Shown here: in pieces, positions 35,775 to 48,439 of the stretch
Position numbering within the stretch: position 1 is the stretch's first letter
Layout of the letters: the number at the start of each line of letters is the position of its first letter
NCBI GenBank assembly: GCA_038380795.1
Contig: CM076268.1
Coordinates: forward strand, 25,801,501 to 25,865,500
Length of the DNA stretch: 64,000 nt
Source: Pyrocephalus nanus
Taxonomy: Eukaryota > Chordata > Aves > Passeriformes > Tyrannidae
Direction: 5' to 3'
Translations under genes and position numbers: made by a program
The notes under the pieces: generated by a model
Seen by the model: only the letters and a program-made list of their open reading frames with translations
Told to the model about the DNA's origin: nothing
Databases searched by the model: none

Positions 35775-37239
35775 TCAAAGAATCTTACATTATTTTATTT
35801 CTCATCTCAATTTGCTAAGTAAGCACAGAGCTTGTCATAAGTATGACCCAAATATGAAGAGGTATTAGTATTCAATACTGTGCTAACAGTAGGTCTCCAG
35901 TCAGATCTTCTTATGGAGTGGACAACATATAAAGCTTCTAAATATCAATAGATTGTTATTGCTGGGGCAAAAAAAAAAATTAATCTTAAAAACACTGAAT
36001 GATCATCGATAACTCCTTAGGGAAGTGTTTATATTTGTATTGCAACATAAGCAAGTAATTTATTGGCAGTTGTCTTTCAATCTCTGTAATGCTTTAAGAC
36101 AAATGGATGTTTATCTGCAAAAGCAAAATCGTCATGGCCAGGGCAGATTTGTGCTAAAATAGGACTAGTTCAGTAGTGAACTTGGAGGCTAGAGGGATAT
36201 ATCTCAATGGCTACTCATGGCTTCAGTACAACACTCTACAATTCTTTTATTTTGGGCATAAGTTATCTTGCTTTACATAATGCTGACATCCTGGCAAATT
36301 TTGCCTTCACAAAGGACCTTTAAATTATAAGAATGAATAGTTGGGTGTGGGTTTGTGACATTTTACTAAACAAAAAATTCCTCCTCAAAAACACATTTGT
36401 AGGAGGACTTCGTATTTTGTTGACTCCAGCAAACTTTTGATTTAACACAGATGAAGGATATCAAGGACATGGTTCAGGAGTCTGAAATTCTGCTTACTCC
36501 CAGATTAGCTCAGGGAGATTGAAGCAGTAATGCCCTCTCAGTTTCATTCTTATCATAAGAATTAGAACTTGTGTACAGCTGTCTATTTTGGTCCACAATA
36601 TTTGCTGCTTTGAAGCTGCCAGTTTCGATGTCTGTTGTAGAGTGAATGATTATTGCTGTTAGGCCTGAGGTGAAACCAGTTTCACAGAAAATAGAAAAAT
36701 GAGTATGTTTTTATTACAGAATAATTTTGAAATTAAAGTAATTTTTCTGTTTCATGAACTATAATTTTATGTACTGGTGAATAAGGACTTGCATATTGCA
36801 GTAGTTCTTATTTCAGTCAAATCTGTGTAAGTGATGATACAGACTTCAAGCCAACAGGCTTTTTATTTTAACAAGTCAGTAATTATTATTAGATGGTGTT
36901 ATTAATCTGTATGATGAATTTCTGAAGTTTGTTATTCCAGTTAAATACAATCTTCTGAAAGTTAAGGGTTTGAGTTATTCAGTTATTTGAAGCCACTGGA
37001 ATGCAGCTTTCAGCCAATGTATTTGTAATACAGATATTGGTTAAGTCTCCCTGATCTTTTTTGCTCATGAGATAACGTGGCTGATAACCTTTATACAGTT
37101 CAGGGACTTACTTCATTGCATTCTAATAGAGTTTCTGGAGAGTATAGATTTAGATTACAATGTTGAATGGCCATAGGGCCTCAGGGAAATATGTTCTCAT
37201 TAATGGACTTGTTAATGATTATCATTGAAGAGACTCTAA

Positions 37240-37425
37240 TAGTATCAGATGTAAATGTTGTCACAGCCGTCCATCTTTATCATGCAGATATGGAGATGCA
37301 TCATTAACTCACACAGACTGATTCTCAGAGCTGTGCACATTGATGCAGTATGATAATGTCTGAAGGAAATTAAAAGCTGTGCATTATCAATTTAATATTT
37401 CAGATTTCTATTTGCAATTAATACG
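37240..37425. promoter_or_regulatory. Possible conserved noncoding element
   Basis: The stretch carries GATATGGAGATGCATCATTA, TGATGCAGTATGATAATG and TTTGCAATTAATACGGTC with retained CpGs and several ATTA cores. The mix of octamer-like and homeodomain-like sites resembles developmental enhancers. This is inference from motif texture only. Confidence 0.22.
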
Positions 37426-40400
37426 GTCTAAGAGATAAGAGGAATTGAACCGCAACGGTACTATGGGTCATTCAAAAGAAATCAAATTCAGACTATGCTC
37501 TGGCAGCTCCAGCTTCATTATGCTCCTTTGCATCCTCTTTGAAAGGGATAAGACAAAGAAAACCTATATCAGTGAAGTCTCTCAGCTGCAAAGTTCAAAC
37601 CGTATATGCTATACAAGTACAAAAAAATGGCAATATAAAATAACTAACAGAATCTAGAATATTTTTTTAAAAAATTATTTGTAATTCCTTACTTTTATTA
37701 AAGTATAAAAGTGTCTCATTCCTTTTTCTTGACTTTGATGGGTTTATTCATAATGCATTGAGTGTAATAAATCAGAATGTGTCTCAAATTTTTAGCTTTA
37801 GATACTCTACATTAATAGCATATTTATTAATTTTTCCCAAAGTTTTTTAAGAATTTGATTATGAATATTTTATTTTGTGTTTCAGGGAGGCGTGGGGGGT
37901 GGAGTAGGTAGGAAACACACCAGATTATTTCTTTGTAACCATCTGAATGTCAGTATTTTTAGAACAAAATAAGAAATGCAATTTTTTTTTGAAATGCAAG
38001 GATACAGGTAAGCTTTTAGAATTAGTAGGGTACTTATAACTATATTGTCATTTGTATTGGAAATAGTAAATAGGTAGGTGCTAAGGTAGAATCAAAGAGT
38101 AGCCTTTCAGTAACCTGTTCTGATATCAGACTGGATGGGTCTCCCTAAATGAGAGGGAGAGGACAGTAAAAGAGCATATTTTACAAATTATGGTGGTGGT
38201 AAATTGTACTAAAAGGAGGACAAAACATGAGTAGATAACAGTGTCACTTGTGCTGAATTGTAACCAGTTGTTAAGTCATGACTGACAGAATTCAATTCCA
38301 AACTCACCAAGGACAGACGTATGGGGTGTAAAAGAATTTACCTCTGAAAAGGCAAATGGCATATCCCTAATGAAAGATAAACAAAGTTATCAAAGTGTGG
38401 AGATATTATTTTAGATCAGTGAAGAATCAATAAAACTCTGAACTAAGCATGTACATCAAACTAGGGAGTAATTAATATCAGGCAGGACTACATATAATAA
38501 TGAAAAGATGAAAAGCTCAGTACCAGAATGCTCTGTGACACTGGGAGATATATATGTTCTCTCGAGTCTACTTAATTATGTTCCTATTTGGGGGAAAATA
38601 TAAGAACATTTTTTGCGTCTGTTTCTGAAGCTTAAAGCAGCTACAGCAATAATCTGGTACAAACTATAAAAGTGAGAGGAAAATGCATTTTTTTATTAGT
38701 GAAATGCATTTGAGGAATTTATGAAAGGAGTAAATTGTAGGGTCCAAGTCCAGAGGATGGTATCCTAATCCATATACCCCATATTTTCATGGATGCAGAT
38801 GAAAGATTACAGAAAGTAAGGTCTTGCAGGGCTGAAAAAGATGTAAAAATGAATATTGACAAAGGAAATTTCAATCAAAGACTCTTCTTTTATGCAGGAC
38901 AGCAGTAAGGGAAGTCACCTGTGAAATCAAATCTTAACACAACTGTAGCAGAGAATTTGTGGTTAGTGCTTTGCTACCAGCAAAGGCACCATCAGCTGTG
39001 ACTGTCCTGGCTGGGATCAGGCAGGATGTGTGTGAAGTGCCAAGCGAGGTGCCACAGTTTCATTACTTACTGCCAATGTAGTGAGTAAGCATAAGCTAAA
39101 ATGCAAAGAAGTCAAGTAAGGCTTCAGTACTTTTAGCTTCACAAAAGGAATAAATAATGTAAAAATCTCTATTTCTACTATTTTCTGCCCACACTGATGT
39201 TCACTAGGGTCTCATGTTGATTTCAAATTATTAATAAATCTATGAAATGAAGAATTCTAATTGTTTATCTCTAATGAACACATACAAACATCTGATATTG
39301 GCCCAGTCTGCTACAAAAAGTAATTTTAATTAATTTCCTCTATGGGTCAAGAGAGGATTAGGTGCTCTTTTTCCAAAATCTTATATATTCCTCTGGCATT
39401 ATTCTTGCTGCAATACACTCTACCCTTTTTTGGATTCCCAAGACTGAAAAGTAATGCTTGCTTGCTTCCTTTCAGCTCTTTGGGCATTGTCTTTTGTAAG
39501 GGGGCTGCCAAGCCTTGCAGATTTTTGACAATGTGGAATGTGTATGGTAATGCCTGTAACAATTACCTGGCTTGCTGTGAAATTTTGGAGAAGTAAACCA
39601 TTAGCAGTTTTTGTGCCATGTTACCTCTTCTTTTCATAAAGGTAGTGTTCTCTCTTCCAGACTGATTTGATGTGGTTTTTATGTTGCAGTCTCTGCAAAG
39701 TATAAAATTTACCACCTATTCATCTCAGTTTCTCTCTCACACTTGTAACCTGCTTTTAATTTCCCCATAGGAAGTCCTCTTCTATCCCCATTGTAAGGTT
39801 CTAATTTTAATAACCCTAGTCCTTCCAGAGCTCTTTCACCAAAGAAATATTTCACTGTACACACCACTTAGCGTGTTGATATTTCTTGTTAGTATGCAGC
39901 GTTGGGTTAGCTCCTCTAGATAACCTTGATAAATTAAAAATTGGCTTATCAATATTCAATCAACCTAGCTCATTTACCCAAATGTCTGATTTCCTTTCTG
40001 TCAGAGCTGAGCTAAAAAGGCACTGCAAAAGTAAATGGAATTAAAATTGCATATTTTTGTTTGAAACAGAAATTAAATCAATCTGTTGCTAATGTCACCT
40101 TAAACACATTTGTTTATCAACAGTGAAATAACATACAGTGGCAGATATGACATCAAAAAATAGTTTTCATTAGACAGTTATTCTTTGAATACAGTGAACA
40201 TCTAGGAAAAATTGGGAAAGGTGGGTTTGGTTGCCCTGTTCTTTGTATAACTATTGTGTCTTGCTGAGTCTTCCACATGTTTTTTTAAAATTTAGAGTTT
40301 TATATATACCAAAGGGCTGGGAGGCAGGCAAAATGAACACCTCCTAAACTCGTATAATGACAGCAGCATGATTTTCCAAATCAGATTTCCCTTCAGCTTG

Positions 40401-41144
40401 TGCTTCATTACAGTTTAGAAATCCTCAAACATCTCATTGTGTTTGTACTACTATTGTTATACAGTAGTTTTCTGTAACTGTCCCACTCAGTAATCAGCTG
40501 GTTTTACTGCCTTGGACAGGTCTTTTTGTCTGTTGCCCATCATCTTGGTTCTGCAACTTTAATTATAAGTTATTCAAGGGAAGTGCCAGTGTTGTTTTAA
40601 CTTTGTAACTGAAATCTTACAGCACATCAAGTGAATGGACAGACTTAGGAAAATTCATCAGTCCAAGATTTTCAAGAGCTGCAGTGATTTGGGGGGGTCT
40701 GAACTTGATGCAATAAATAGATCTGGTTGTCAGTTGGGAGATGGACATCAGAATTGTCACTGGAGAGGCTTCTCATTTCTCTCTGCTTGAGAAGGGCTTA
40801 CTTTGATGTTCTGGGCATTAGGCAGGGACCCTGAAGCTACAGGGTGTTCTATGATATGTCCCTAAAAACATTCATGTGCTCATTTTTCAATGGCTTTCTG
40901 AAAACTGTTGGCATTGTCAGTCAAAAGAAGGCAAACAGAGGCCAAACCTTTTATCACAATACATAGACCTCATTAATTTATATATAGCCTGAACCCGAAG
41001 GCCCTAATTCATAAAATCAAGGTTTTCTGAGAGTTTATCACCTGGGTTCATCCTGTATTGTGACAGCTACCCTGGAAACAGAAAACTTCATTTGGTTCTG
41101 TGTTCAGTGATCTCTAATTCTGTGGTGAAAAGGTATTCCTATTA

Positions 41145-41198
41145 TTTGGGTTTTGTTTGGGTTTGTTTGTTTGTTGGTTGGTTTGTTTTGGGGGGGTG
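41145..41198 (+). repeat. GT-rich low-complexity tract
   Basis: Repeated GTTTGTTT and GGTTGGTT units ending in seven G. Confidence 0.85.
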
Positions 41199-42800
41199 TT
41201 AACCCTGTTGCAGAGTCAGAAATGCATTTTGCTGAGCACTGCTTATTGTACTAAAGTTAATCTGCATAGGGTTAACATTAAGACAGAATTATTTCATCTC
41301 TGCCAAATTAAAAAACCTGAGGCCAAACAATTTCCCTTTGAATTAATTTATGCAAAATATTTAAACAAAAATTTGTGGGTTTAAAACCTTCAATATAAAG
41401 TAAAAATATTGCTTTAAAAGGAATAGTTTTTAAAAAAACCTTAAATAAAATATTTTCAATTTGCTATAGAAGGATTTTTATTCTTTAAATTTTGCATGCT
41501 TGTGGAAAAAAAAATAATTGCTTACTCAGTTGTAATGGCTTGATTAACTGATAAACTGATTTAAGCATTCAAGTAAATTTTGTATCCCTAGAGTGCTTCC
41601 ATGACACTCTCTGTATGTGAACTTGACATAGCCTTATAAAAGAAGTCCAATTAAACATGAAAGACAGAGTCAGTGAAAAGTAAATTTAGGAAATTGCCTT
41701 CCAGTATTTGAAAGTTTTCCTGGAAAATATGCAAAAGGATCAAAATTTTATTTTTGAAAATGTCTTAGTAATTTAAAAAGGTGTACCTGGGGAATTAGTT
41801 TCTGAATTTTGCAGTTACCCAAGGATATGAATATTAGAAAATTTTAAGGCTATTTTCTTAACTTCATTTTTATGTTCGACTTGCAAATTGGTGTTCAGTA
41901 ACTCCTCAGAGAGTCTTTGTACCACCCCAGTTTCAGTTTGATTAATGCCCCAGGTCACCCATTGATTCTTCAGCTATTCTTGCCTTCTCCCAGCTCCCAC
42001 CCTGCCCCAAGGGCAGTTATTGTAAAATTAAGCAAGGTGAGGTTTAATTAAACCCTCACAAGATTCAAGGGTCTGTTTCAGTTTAAAATCTCAGGACCAT
42101 TGTTGCTAATCTTAAAAGAACTGAGGAAAATGCTTCAGACAGTGTGTATGCACTATGGAGAAAAAATACAAGAGGGGAAATGCAGTCAAGGAACTGCTGT
42201 TCAAACGTTTTATCTCTGAAAGTTATTGCAATTTTATATTAGATGAATATTTGTGTGTGTTTCCTAGTGAGATTGGCAGTGCATTTTTAAAAGTGACCAA
42301 GCATACACAGTAGCAGAGATGCTATTTGATATCATCAAAATCTTGCTCTGCTGGTTTTGCTGTAATCTGTATAGAAATGTAACATAGGAATGACCTATAA
42401 TAAAGCTTTGCCTCAATAACTTCTTTGTAGTTTGCTCCAACCACACATTTGCCCTGTATTAAAGCTGCCAATTTGAATTCTATAAAACAATGTCCTGTTT
42501 TATTATTGAAACAGTGCAGAGAAGCAGCTCCATCCTGCTGCTGGTGTTACTGTTCACCAAAAGGATTTCTAGAAGGAAGGAGAAAAAATTTCCAATTTCA
42601 GATTTTAATGTTTGGTGATTCTTAAAGCACTAACCCTACAAAATGGGTTTTGCACAGTTAATATGTACCTGTATAGTATATCAGACTTCTCTGCTATGTT
42701 GTTCCTGCAGGGTAGACAGTGTACATCCTTGGGGATGTATGGCTGGAAGATGTTCCGTATCCACTACTTGGTGCAATTAATTTCCTTCCACTGCAAGAAA

Positions 42801-42926
42801 TGTTTTGTGGTTTTTTTTGTTTGGTTGGTTGGTTTGTTTTGTTTGTGTTGTTTGTTTTTGTGGTTTTGTTGTTGTTGTGGTGGTGGTTTTGTTGTGGTGG
42901 TTTTGTTGTGTTTTTTTTTTTCTGTA
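42801..42926 (+). repeat. Long GT-rich low-complexity tract
   Basis: About 125 bases almost without A or C, made of GTTT, GGTT, GTT and GGT units and ending in 11 T and CTGTAG. The overlapping open frames (W, V, F and C rich on one strand, K, T, Q and N rich on the other) are artefacts of composition. Confidence 0.9.
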
Positions 42927-42927
42927 G

Positions 42928-42983
42928 GGTTTGGAATTATGGAGTAGGATGGAGCAAGTACAAACACCTGAAATTAATAACAG
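42928..42983 (+). other. Weak candidate 56-base exon
   Basis: The acceptor formed by the end of the GT-rich tract (TTTTTTTTCTGTAG) precedes 18 open codons (GLELWSRMEQVQTPEINN) and the donor AACAG/GTGAGG. Phase is 0 in, 2 out. Two frames are open. The acceptor may be a by-product of the low-complexity tract. Confidence 0.2.
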
Positions 42984-43807
42984 GTGAGGAGAGGGTGCCA
43001 TCTGGGATACTGGGCAGAGGATGGAAGTCAAAGGCTGCTCTAAAGGTACAAAATACTTTGGTGTTTGCATAACAGCAAATAGAAAATTAAAAAATACATT
43101 TAACAGTAACAGAAGTTTGAATTATGCAGACTGGAATACAATTCAATGAGTGGATGACTTTGGTAACCACAGTAACGGTAGGCAGCTTCAGCTTTCAGTT
43201 ATTCATCCTTGCAGCAGGAATTTAATAGAGCAGTGGTGGAATTTGTGCTTGTCCCTTGGAAAAGTCAAAACAGACCCCAAGGATGATAATGTGGAAAACT
43301 CTTTCTGAGTTTGAATTTTAATATAAAACCCCAAGTTTCTACACGGATTACTGTCTTGTATGCACCAAGTGAAATGGCTTTCCAAGGAAGAAAGAAGAAT
43401 CTTTTTGCTTTCATTTCACATTTTCTTAGCTTAGCTTTGTGAAATGCAGATTTTCATGATAGTATACTGGAAGCTGTGCTATATATATGTGTTTCCTTTT
43501 AAACAACAGTTTGTATTTCATATTAATTCATATTTTAAAGTCAGCCTTAAAATCTGCAGTTACTAACTTCTCTTTCTGTGTTAACAGTGTTAACAACAGA
43601 TCTGAGCAAACCTCTGCCTGTCTTGCTTTGATTTTTGCAATTCCTGCGAATTACATTATGGTTTTAAATCAGGTCTAAGAACAGATTTTGTGGTTAGTTT
43701 AGAGCTAGGCATCTAAAGCTGAGGAGAATACTGCCTAAAAAACTCGTGGCACTTATGTGCAGGGAGGGCCAACTGATGTCTTCATAACACACTGCCTTAC
43801 CTAACAG

Positions 43808-44212
43808 ATGACCAACCTCCTTCCTAGAAGTCACCAACGGTCTGGCCAAAACCCATGTGCACAAGTCTTACCTGTCTGTTTCCTCTTTCAACATCCTTTA
43901 GCAGAAGGCTCTAAGCACTTGGCAAATATTGAATATTGTTGCATACAGAATGGTGTTCTGAGGAATGGAGTAGTGGCACAGCCTGTCAAATCCAAGAGGT
44001 TACCAGTGGTAAAATCCACAGTATCTTCTCCTTCTTCTGCCCCTTGCACAGAAAAGACTAAGAATTCCTTTGGGCAACTTCAGGGTGGCAGAGAGAGAGA
44101 AAAGTTACAAAAAATAATTTTTAGCTTGATTAGTTTAGTTTTAAATAAAACAAATCTAACTTTTCCTCTTACACAAAATAAAGATCAGTTACCTCAAAAT
44201 ATTGGAATTTGA
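43808..44212 (+). other. 134-codon open frame, unproven
   Basis: ATG is directly preceded by an acceptor-like CTTACCTAACAG, and the frame runs 134 codons to TGA. The middle part (VVAQPVKSKRLPVVKSTVSS) is not low complexity. Two AATAAA signals lie inside the end of the frame (44144-44149 and 44177-44182), which argues against a protein and fits a terminal noncoding exon better. On the opposite strand 43872-43957 has a strong acceptor and donor. Confidence 0.2.
43872..43957 (-). other. Splice-bounded noncoding 86-mer
   Basis: On the minus strand the acceptor CCACTACTCCATTCCTCAG and donor ACAGACAG/GTAAGA are near ideal. All three frames contain a stop, so it would be a noncoding or terminal exon. 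It overlaps the 134-codon open frame of the plus strand. Confidence 0.3.
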
Positions 44213-44599
44213 AACTCAAATTTTACAGTAGGACTACAATGGTGCATAAGTGTGTGGGAGATGCAGGCGGGAGATGCATGTCAGACTAATCTCAGGCAAA
44301 TTCCTACCTAAATGAACACATTTTTGCTGAAAGGAATGCAAGTAAGAACACTCTATACACTGGGCTTCAGTTCTGGAACTGAATTAGACTAAAATATTAG
44401 CTTCAATGTCCAGCCTGGCCACGAGGATGCCTACTACTGAATACGAAGTCAAGCACAATTCTGGAATAAAATAAGAAAAAATTAAGGTGTTTTTTTTTTA
44501 ACACCTTTGTTCTCATAGGTTCTCTTCTTAGGATCGCAAAGATATTAGTGCATGAAAAAAGTAACTTCTGGCTAATGATCCAAAATGTGTTCCCAGGCA

Positions 44600-44900
44600 C
44601 ATATGGGAAAGCACTAAGACTGCCGGGGAATGACCTCGGTCAGCTCCCGAGGGGGATGGCAGTGGTCCTCCTGGCCTTCTCCTTTATCTCAGATCTCATG
44701 CTGTGTCTCTCTTTGCACGCTCTCCTGGAGCAGAGGCTTGCCCAGCAGGAGTGCATTTCTTTAGGCCATTTGGCAGGGGGGCTCTGCAGACCTGCCAGCT
44801 GGGCTGGGTGCTGATATGCTGAGGCTGGAGAGCTCTGGTGTGCATCTTGGAACCCTGAGCTCTCTGGGGCATCTCTGGTCTGTCTCTGGGTGCACAGTGC
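44600..44900. other. GC-richer pocket, identity unknown
   Basis: Rich in CTGG, GCTCT and CAGC words with a few CpGs at its left end (CCGGGG, CTCGG, CCCGAGG). No splice-bounded frame or known repeat is recognised. It may be a decayed retroposed fragment. Confidence 0.35.
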
Positions 44901-46150
44901 AAGTAAACACTCAAATCCATAAACTTTTAAAATACTAATAGGTAAGTAATGAAAACTCTATTCAGATTATAAAAATGCTATGCAGATGATGGTGGCCAGC
45001 TAGTGCTAGGAAAGGTTGCTGATGACTTTTATTTTAAAATAAGAAATCTAATAAGTGAGACTTCTTGCTAGGATCAGGAAAAACACTTCTTTGCCTTAAT
45101 GGTGTATTGTGCATATTTTTCCACTTTAGCAATAAGGGTAGCCAAAAAAACATGAAAAAAAAATCTATAATTAGCTCCAGCTTTACAAGTATAAATCCAT
45201 ATGCTAGTTAGCCTTTAGAAAAATAGCCATTTGTGTTAAATTCATTAAGAATTTCCCATTAAAAACCGAGCACCCATGAATTAGTTTGACAGAGAAGAAC
45301 TGCTGGAGCATTTGTTGGATTTGGCTCTGTGAGTTCCCAGCCTTTGTCTTCACTGAGGGTGTTGCTGCCAGCTATTTCACCCAGCCCAGCCACAGCCTGG
45401 GAGCCCAGAGTGATTTGATTAACAGATGATGAATTATGCTATCTTGAACTGTGGCTTGCGGTTGAAGTCCCACTGTATTATTACTTTGATTCTTAGCAGA
45501 ATTTTAATATTATGACACAGACCTTATTAGGCTGGCTACTTCAGACTTGAAGCATATATTAAAGCTATGTCTGAGGTATCTGTGATTGGCTGGCAGTTCA
45601 TTTATAGAATATATATATATGTGTGTACAGTACTGCAATGAAAGAAGGCTGAATAAAGATATGAGTAAGCAGCTCATCAGAATTGTTCACAAAGTTGACA
45701 ACAAATTCACCTTGTGAGGCCAAAGTGTTTTCATTGTTAGGTGTCTGAGTAACCTTGAAACAACATGCTGCTTTTTTTTTTTTTCCTGTTTACACCAGGA
45801 AAATCTCCCCAATAGTCTACAAGTGTTTGTTCCTCTCAAAGCACAAACACTAAAAGGAGAGATGTGGGTGATGAAGGAGAATGCTAAAATGTGAATAGAA
45901 GTTATAGTTACAGCAGCCACCATTCTGTTGAAGCAGAGTTTCTGTATTATCATGAATTTCTGAGCTCTTTTCAGAAGATCTAATGCTGAAACAAATTTAT
46001 TGTTAGCCTTGTTTTGAAATGGTTTAGACAATGAGTTTAATTTTTTGATTAATCGAATTGTTAATCATTGAATTGTCCAGATTCTGGGGAAAGAACTGTC
46101 TACTACATTTGTCCATTTGTCTACATGAGATATTCAGTTCTAATGCCAGG

Positions 46151-46180
46151 TTTTTTTATTAATGTTACTTTTAGGTAAGT
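46151..46180 (+). other. Recursive-splice-like junction (AG/GTAAGT)
   Basis: TTTTTTTATT, then TGTTACTTTTAG directly abuts GTAAGTGCAC, so a good acceptor is followed by a perfect donor with no exon between (junction 46174/46175). This is the form of zero-length ratchet points known in long vertebrate introns. Confidence 0.35.
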
Positions 46181-47499
46181 GCACAAGGAGTTAAAAAAAA
46201 ATTATACAATTAAAGAAATACTTATACTTTTGACTATACTCTGTATTTTTCACCTAGTTAAATTTTCTTAGCATTGGCTAATACAGGTTATTCTGCACTC
46301 TTTCCTCTAAAATTTATATAAATCGAGTGAGAGCTTACTGCCTGGTTCATAATCAGTCAGGCTCAGCTTGGTCAAGTCACAAGAGATGGGCAGGGTAGGC
46401 TAGAAAAGAAGATATACACAAAAAAAAATAAATTATATGGCCATAAATACATTAAAAATGCTTGTTGGAATACATAGACATAAATTATGTTACAAAGAAT
46501 ATTTTGCTTCCCAACCCGTGGATATTGCAATTAAGCCCCTACTTTGTTTCCAAGTCTATTTATAGTTCCTAGATTATGTGAAATCCTTATGAAATTGTTT
46601 AGTACCCATGGTTACCAAACACAGTTCATCAACTAACACAGTTCTAATGCTGTGATGTATCATCGGTTTTTTCTCTCTTTTTCTAGCAGTAGGTTTCTGG
46701 TACAAATCCTCACAGGTATAGATAATAAAATCCTAAATATATCCTGCATTTGTAGTAAGTTGTATTTAACATTACCGTTTCTGCATGGCTTTACTGTGAG
46801 CATTGGGGTTGTGGCACTTTGGAAACATAAATAGTCTTGGCCTGCCTGTATTCCAACAAAATTTATCAGTCTTTAGGACATATTATTTCTAAAGAGATGA
46901 CAGATGGAAAGCCTTCATTCCTAAATCTAAACTGCACCTAAGCCTCATAAAACTCCCTTTATATTTTCCTTTTCTGTTGAAAATATAAGCAGACAGCAGC
47001 AACTGTTGCAACTATAATAACTGTCCTGTTAGAAGTCCTGTGATATTGTCTTATTGTGTTAGGATTTACACTTTTTAAATGGTTTGTTCTTTTCATCTGA
47101 TGATTCAGGAAACATGTAAAATTGAGACAGGGATGCTGTATCTTAAGGATTCTCTCTAACATAAGGATGGAGTATTCACCAGAAACTTTTACAGCTCTGA
47201 ACGATACCCTGTAAAGGGAAGAAAACGGGTGTAATTGACATAATGCACTGAGATTAAAACTGTTATTTCCTGCTCCTAATATTTCTTTTTTTCCTCCTTT
47301 TTAATGCATTAAGCCATTCTTTGTTTTTTTTCTCTAGCCTATTTTGACACCTCTGATAAGTATATCACATGCATTAAAAAATCGTGTGATGCCAGTGACT
47401 TTTATCAGAAAAAAATAATATTTACAAACTCCTTTAGTTTTATCTACTCTTTGCTTTTTTCCTCTAACAGTCCCTTTACACTCTCTATGTATATATGGA

Positions 47500-47645
47500 A
47501 CTAAATCAAGTAGCAAAAGCCAACATGACACCCATATGTACGAGTAATTAGCAGGTACAGGCTGATTGCCATCAGAAACGGGTAATGTTTCGGCACTAAT
47601 GGGCCATTACAACGAGTGGGCATTATAGTCTCAGCACTTCTTTTG
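47500..47645. promoter_or_regulatory. Possible homeodomain-bound enhancer
   Basis: TAATGGGCCATTA at 47597-47609 is a palindromic pair of homeodomain-type TAATGG sites separated by one base. Nearby are GAGTAATTAGC, GGGTAATG and four CpGs (ACGAG, ACGGG, TTCGG, ACGAG) in a CpG-poor region. Such retained CpGs with paired TAAT cores suggest constraint. Not tested against other genomes. Confidence 0.35.
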
Positions 47646-48313
47646 TGTAATAATGTCTTCCTGGGTATTTCCTGTTTTTTCTTCCTGACAAAAGCTTGAA
47701 ATATAATCCCAGCTAAACCAGGTAATCCACCTGATCTAGATCTCCTCACTAAGGAAAAATAGTTGGGAAAAAGAAGTATTTGGAGTAGTGTTAATATTTC
47801 AGAAGTATGTTTAAATCATCTAAGTCTTGTATTGTTTTCCACTCCAATCATGCTACTTGTTTTTAAATAAAAGCTTACAGGAATCCATTCAATTCACAGG
47901 AGAGCTACAAAGCTGTGATGCATATAACCATTCCTGTGAACTGTTTATTATATTGTTGCAATTCATCCTCCCCTCCAGATATGTGTGTTTTGAGCTGATC
48001 AACACAACAACTGGAAACACATCTGAAATGCCTATTACTCAAAAGAGACTGGAGGAGGGAGGGGAAGTAAATTGTTCACTTAGAGTTTTATTTTTAAAGC
48101 ATAGATTCTTGTTTCCTTTTCTCATTCTCTCAAAGGCAGTACACAGGGACTGGTAGGTGCAGTGGTTTTACTTATCAATGGATAGAAAAAAATTTCTGCT
48201 CAGTTCTGTCAGCATTTATTGCTGCCTTTAAGGACTGGGAGACTGAGGTAAGCAGAGAGAGGATCATAGCTGCTTCTGCCCTGGTTGGCTGTTTTCACAG
48301 CTGTGAGCCTCAC

Positions 48314-48439
48314 CTGCAGCAGTAGCTTCTCCTCCACCTCACAGAGTGGGATTTGGACCCAACTGAGTTATTTTGCAAGGGCTTCTGCTGAGTGGCTTCC
48401 CATCGGGGATGACTAAACAATGACCCACTGTGTGGGTTG
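48314..48439 (-). other. Candidate 126-base exon
   Basis: On the minus strand the acceptor AGTCTCTCCCTTCCTAAG and the donor GCTGCAG/GTGAGG enclose 41 open codons (NPHSGSLFSHPRWEATQQKP and onward, ending WRRSYCC). The length is a multiple of three, with phase 2 on both sides, so it could be skipped without a frameshift. The acceptor ends in AAG, which is less favoured than CAG. Family not recognised. Confidence 0.25.

Larger units (their letters stand above)
34163..42800. other. Noncoding block, likely intron
   Basis: No exon with good support. It contains A16 (34474-34489), A14 (35761-35774), a conserved-looking patch at 37.24-37.43 kb and GT-rich low complexity at 41.15 kb. If the exon at 34.1 kb is real, this is part of its first large coding intron. 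Confidence 0.45.
42984..47499. other. Noncoding block
   Basis: No firm gene. It contains a 134-codon plus-strand open frame overlapped by minus-strand splice signals (43.8-44.2 kb), a GC-richer pocket at 44.6-44.9 kb and a recursive-splice-like junction at 46.17 kb. The rest is AT-rich and featureless. Confidence 0.45.

Noticed and set aside
41042..41071. Minus-strand 30-mer after TTTTCTGTTTCCAG
   Set aside because: Too short, and its donor (GTGATA) is poor.
42612..43072. Overlapping frames of 97-117 codons at the GT-rich tract
   Set aside because: Composition artefacts rich in F, V, L, W or in K, T, Q, N.
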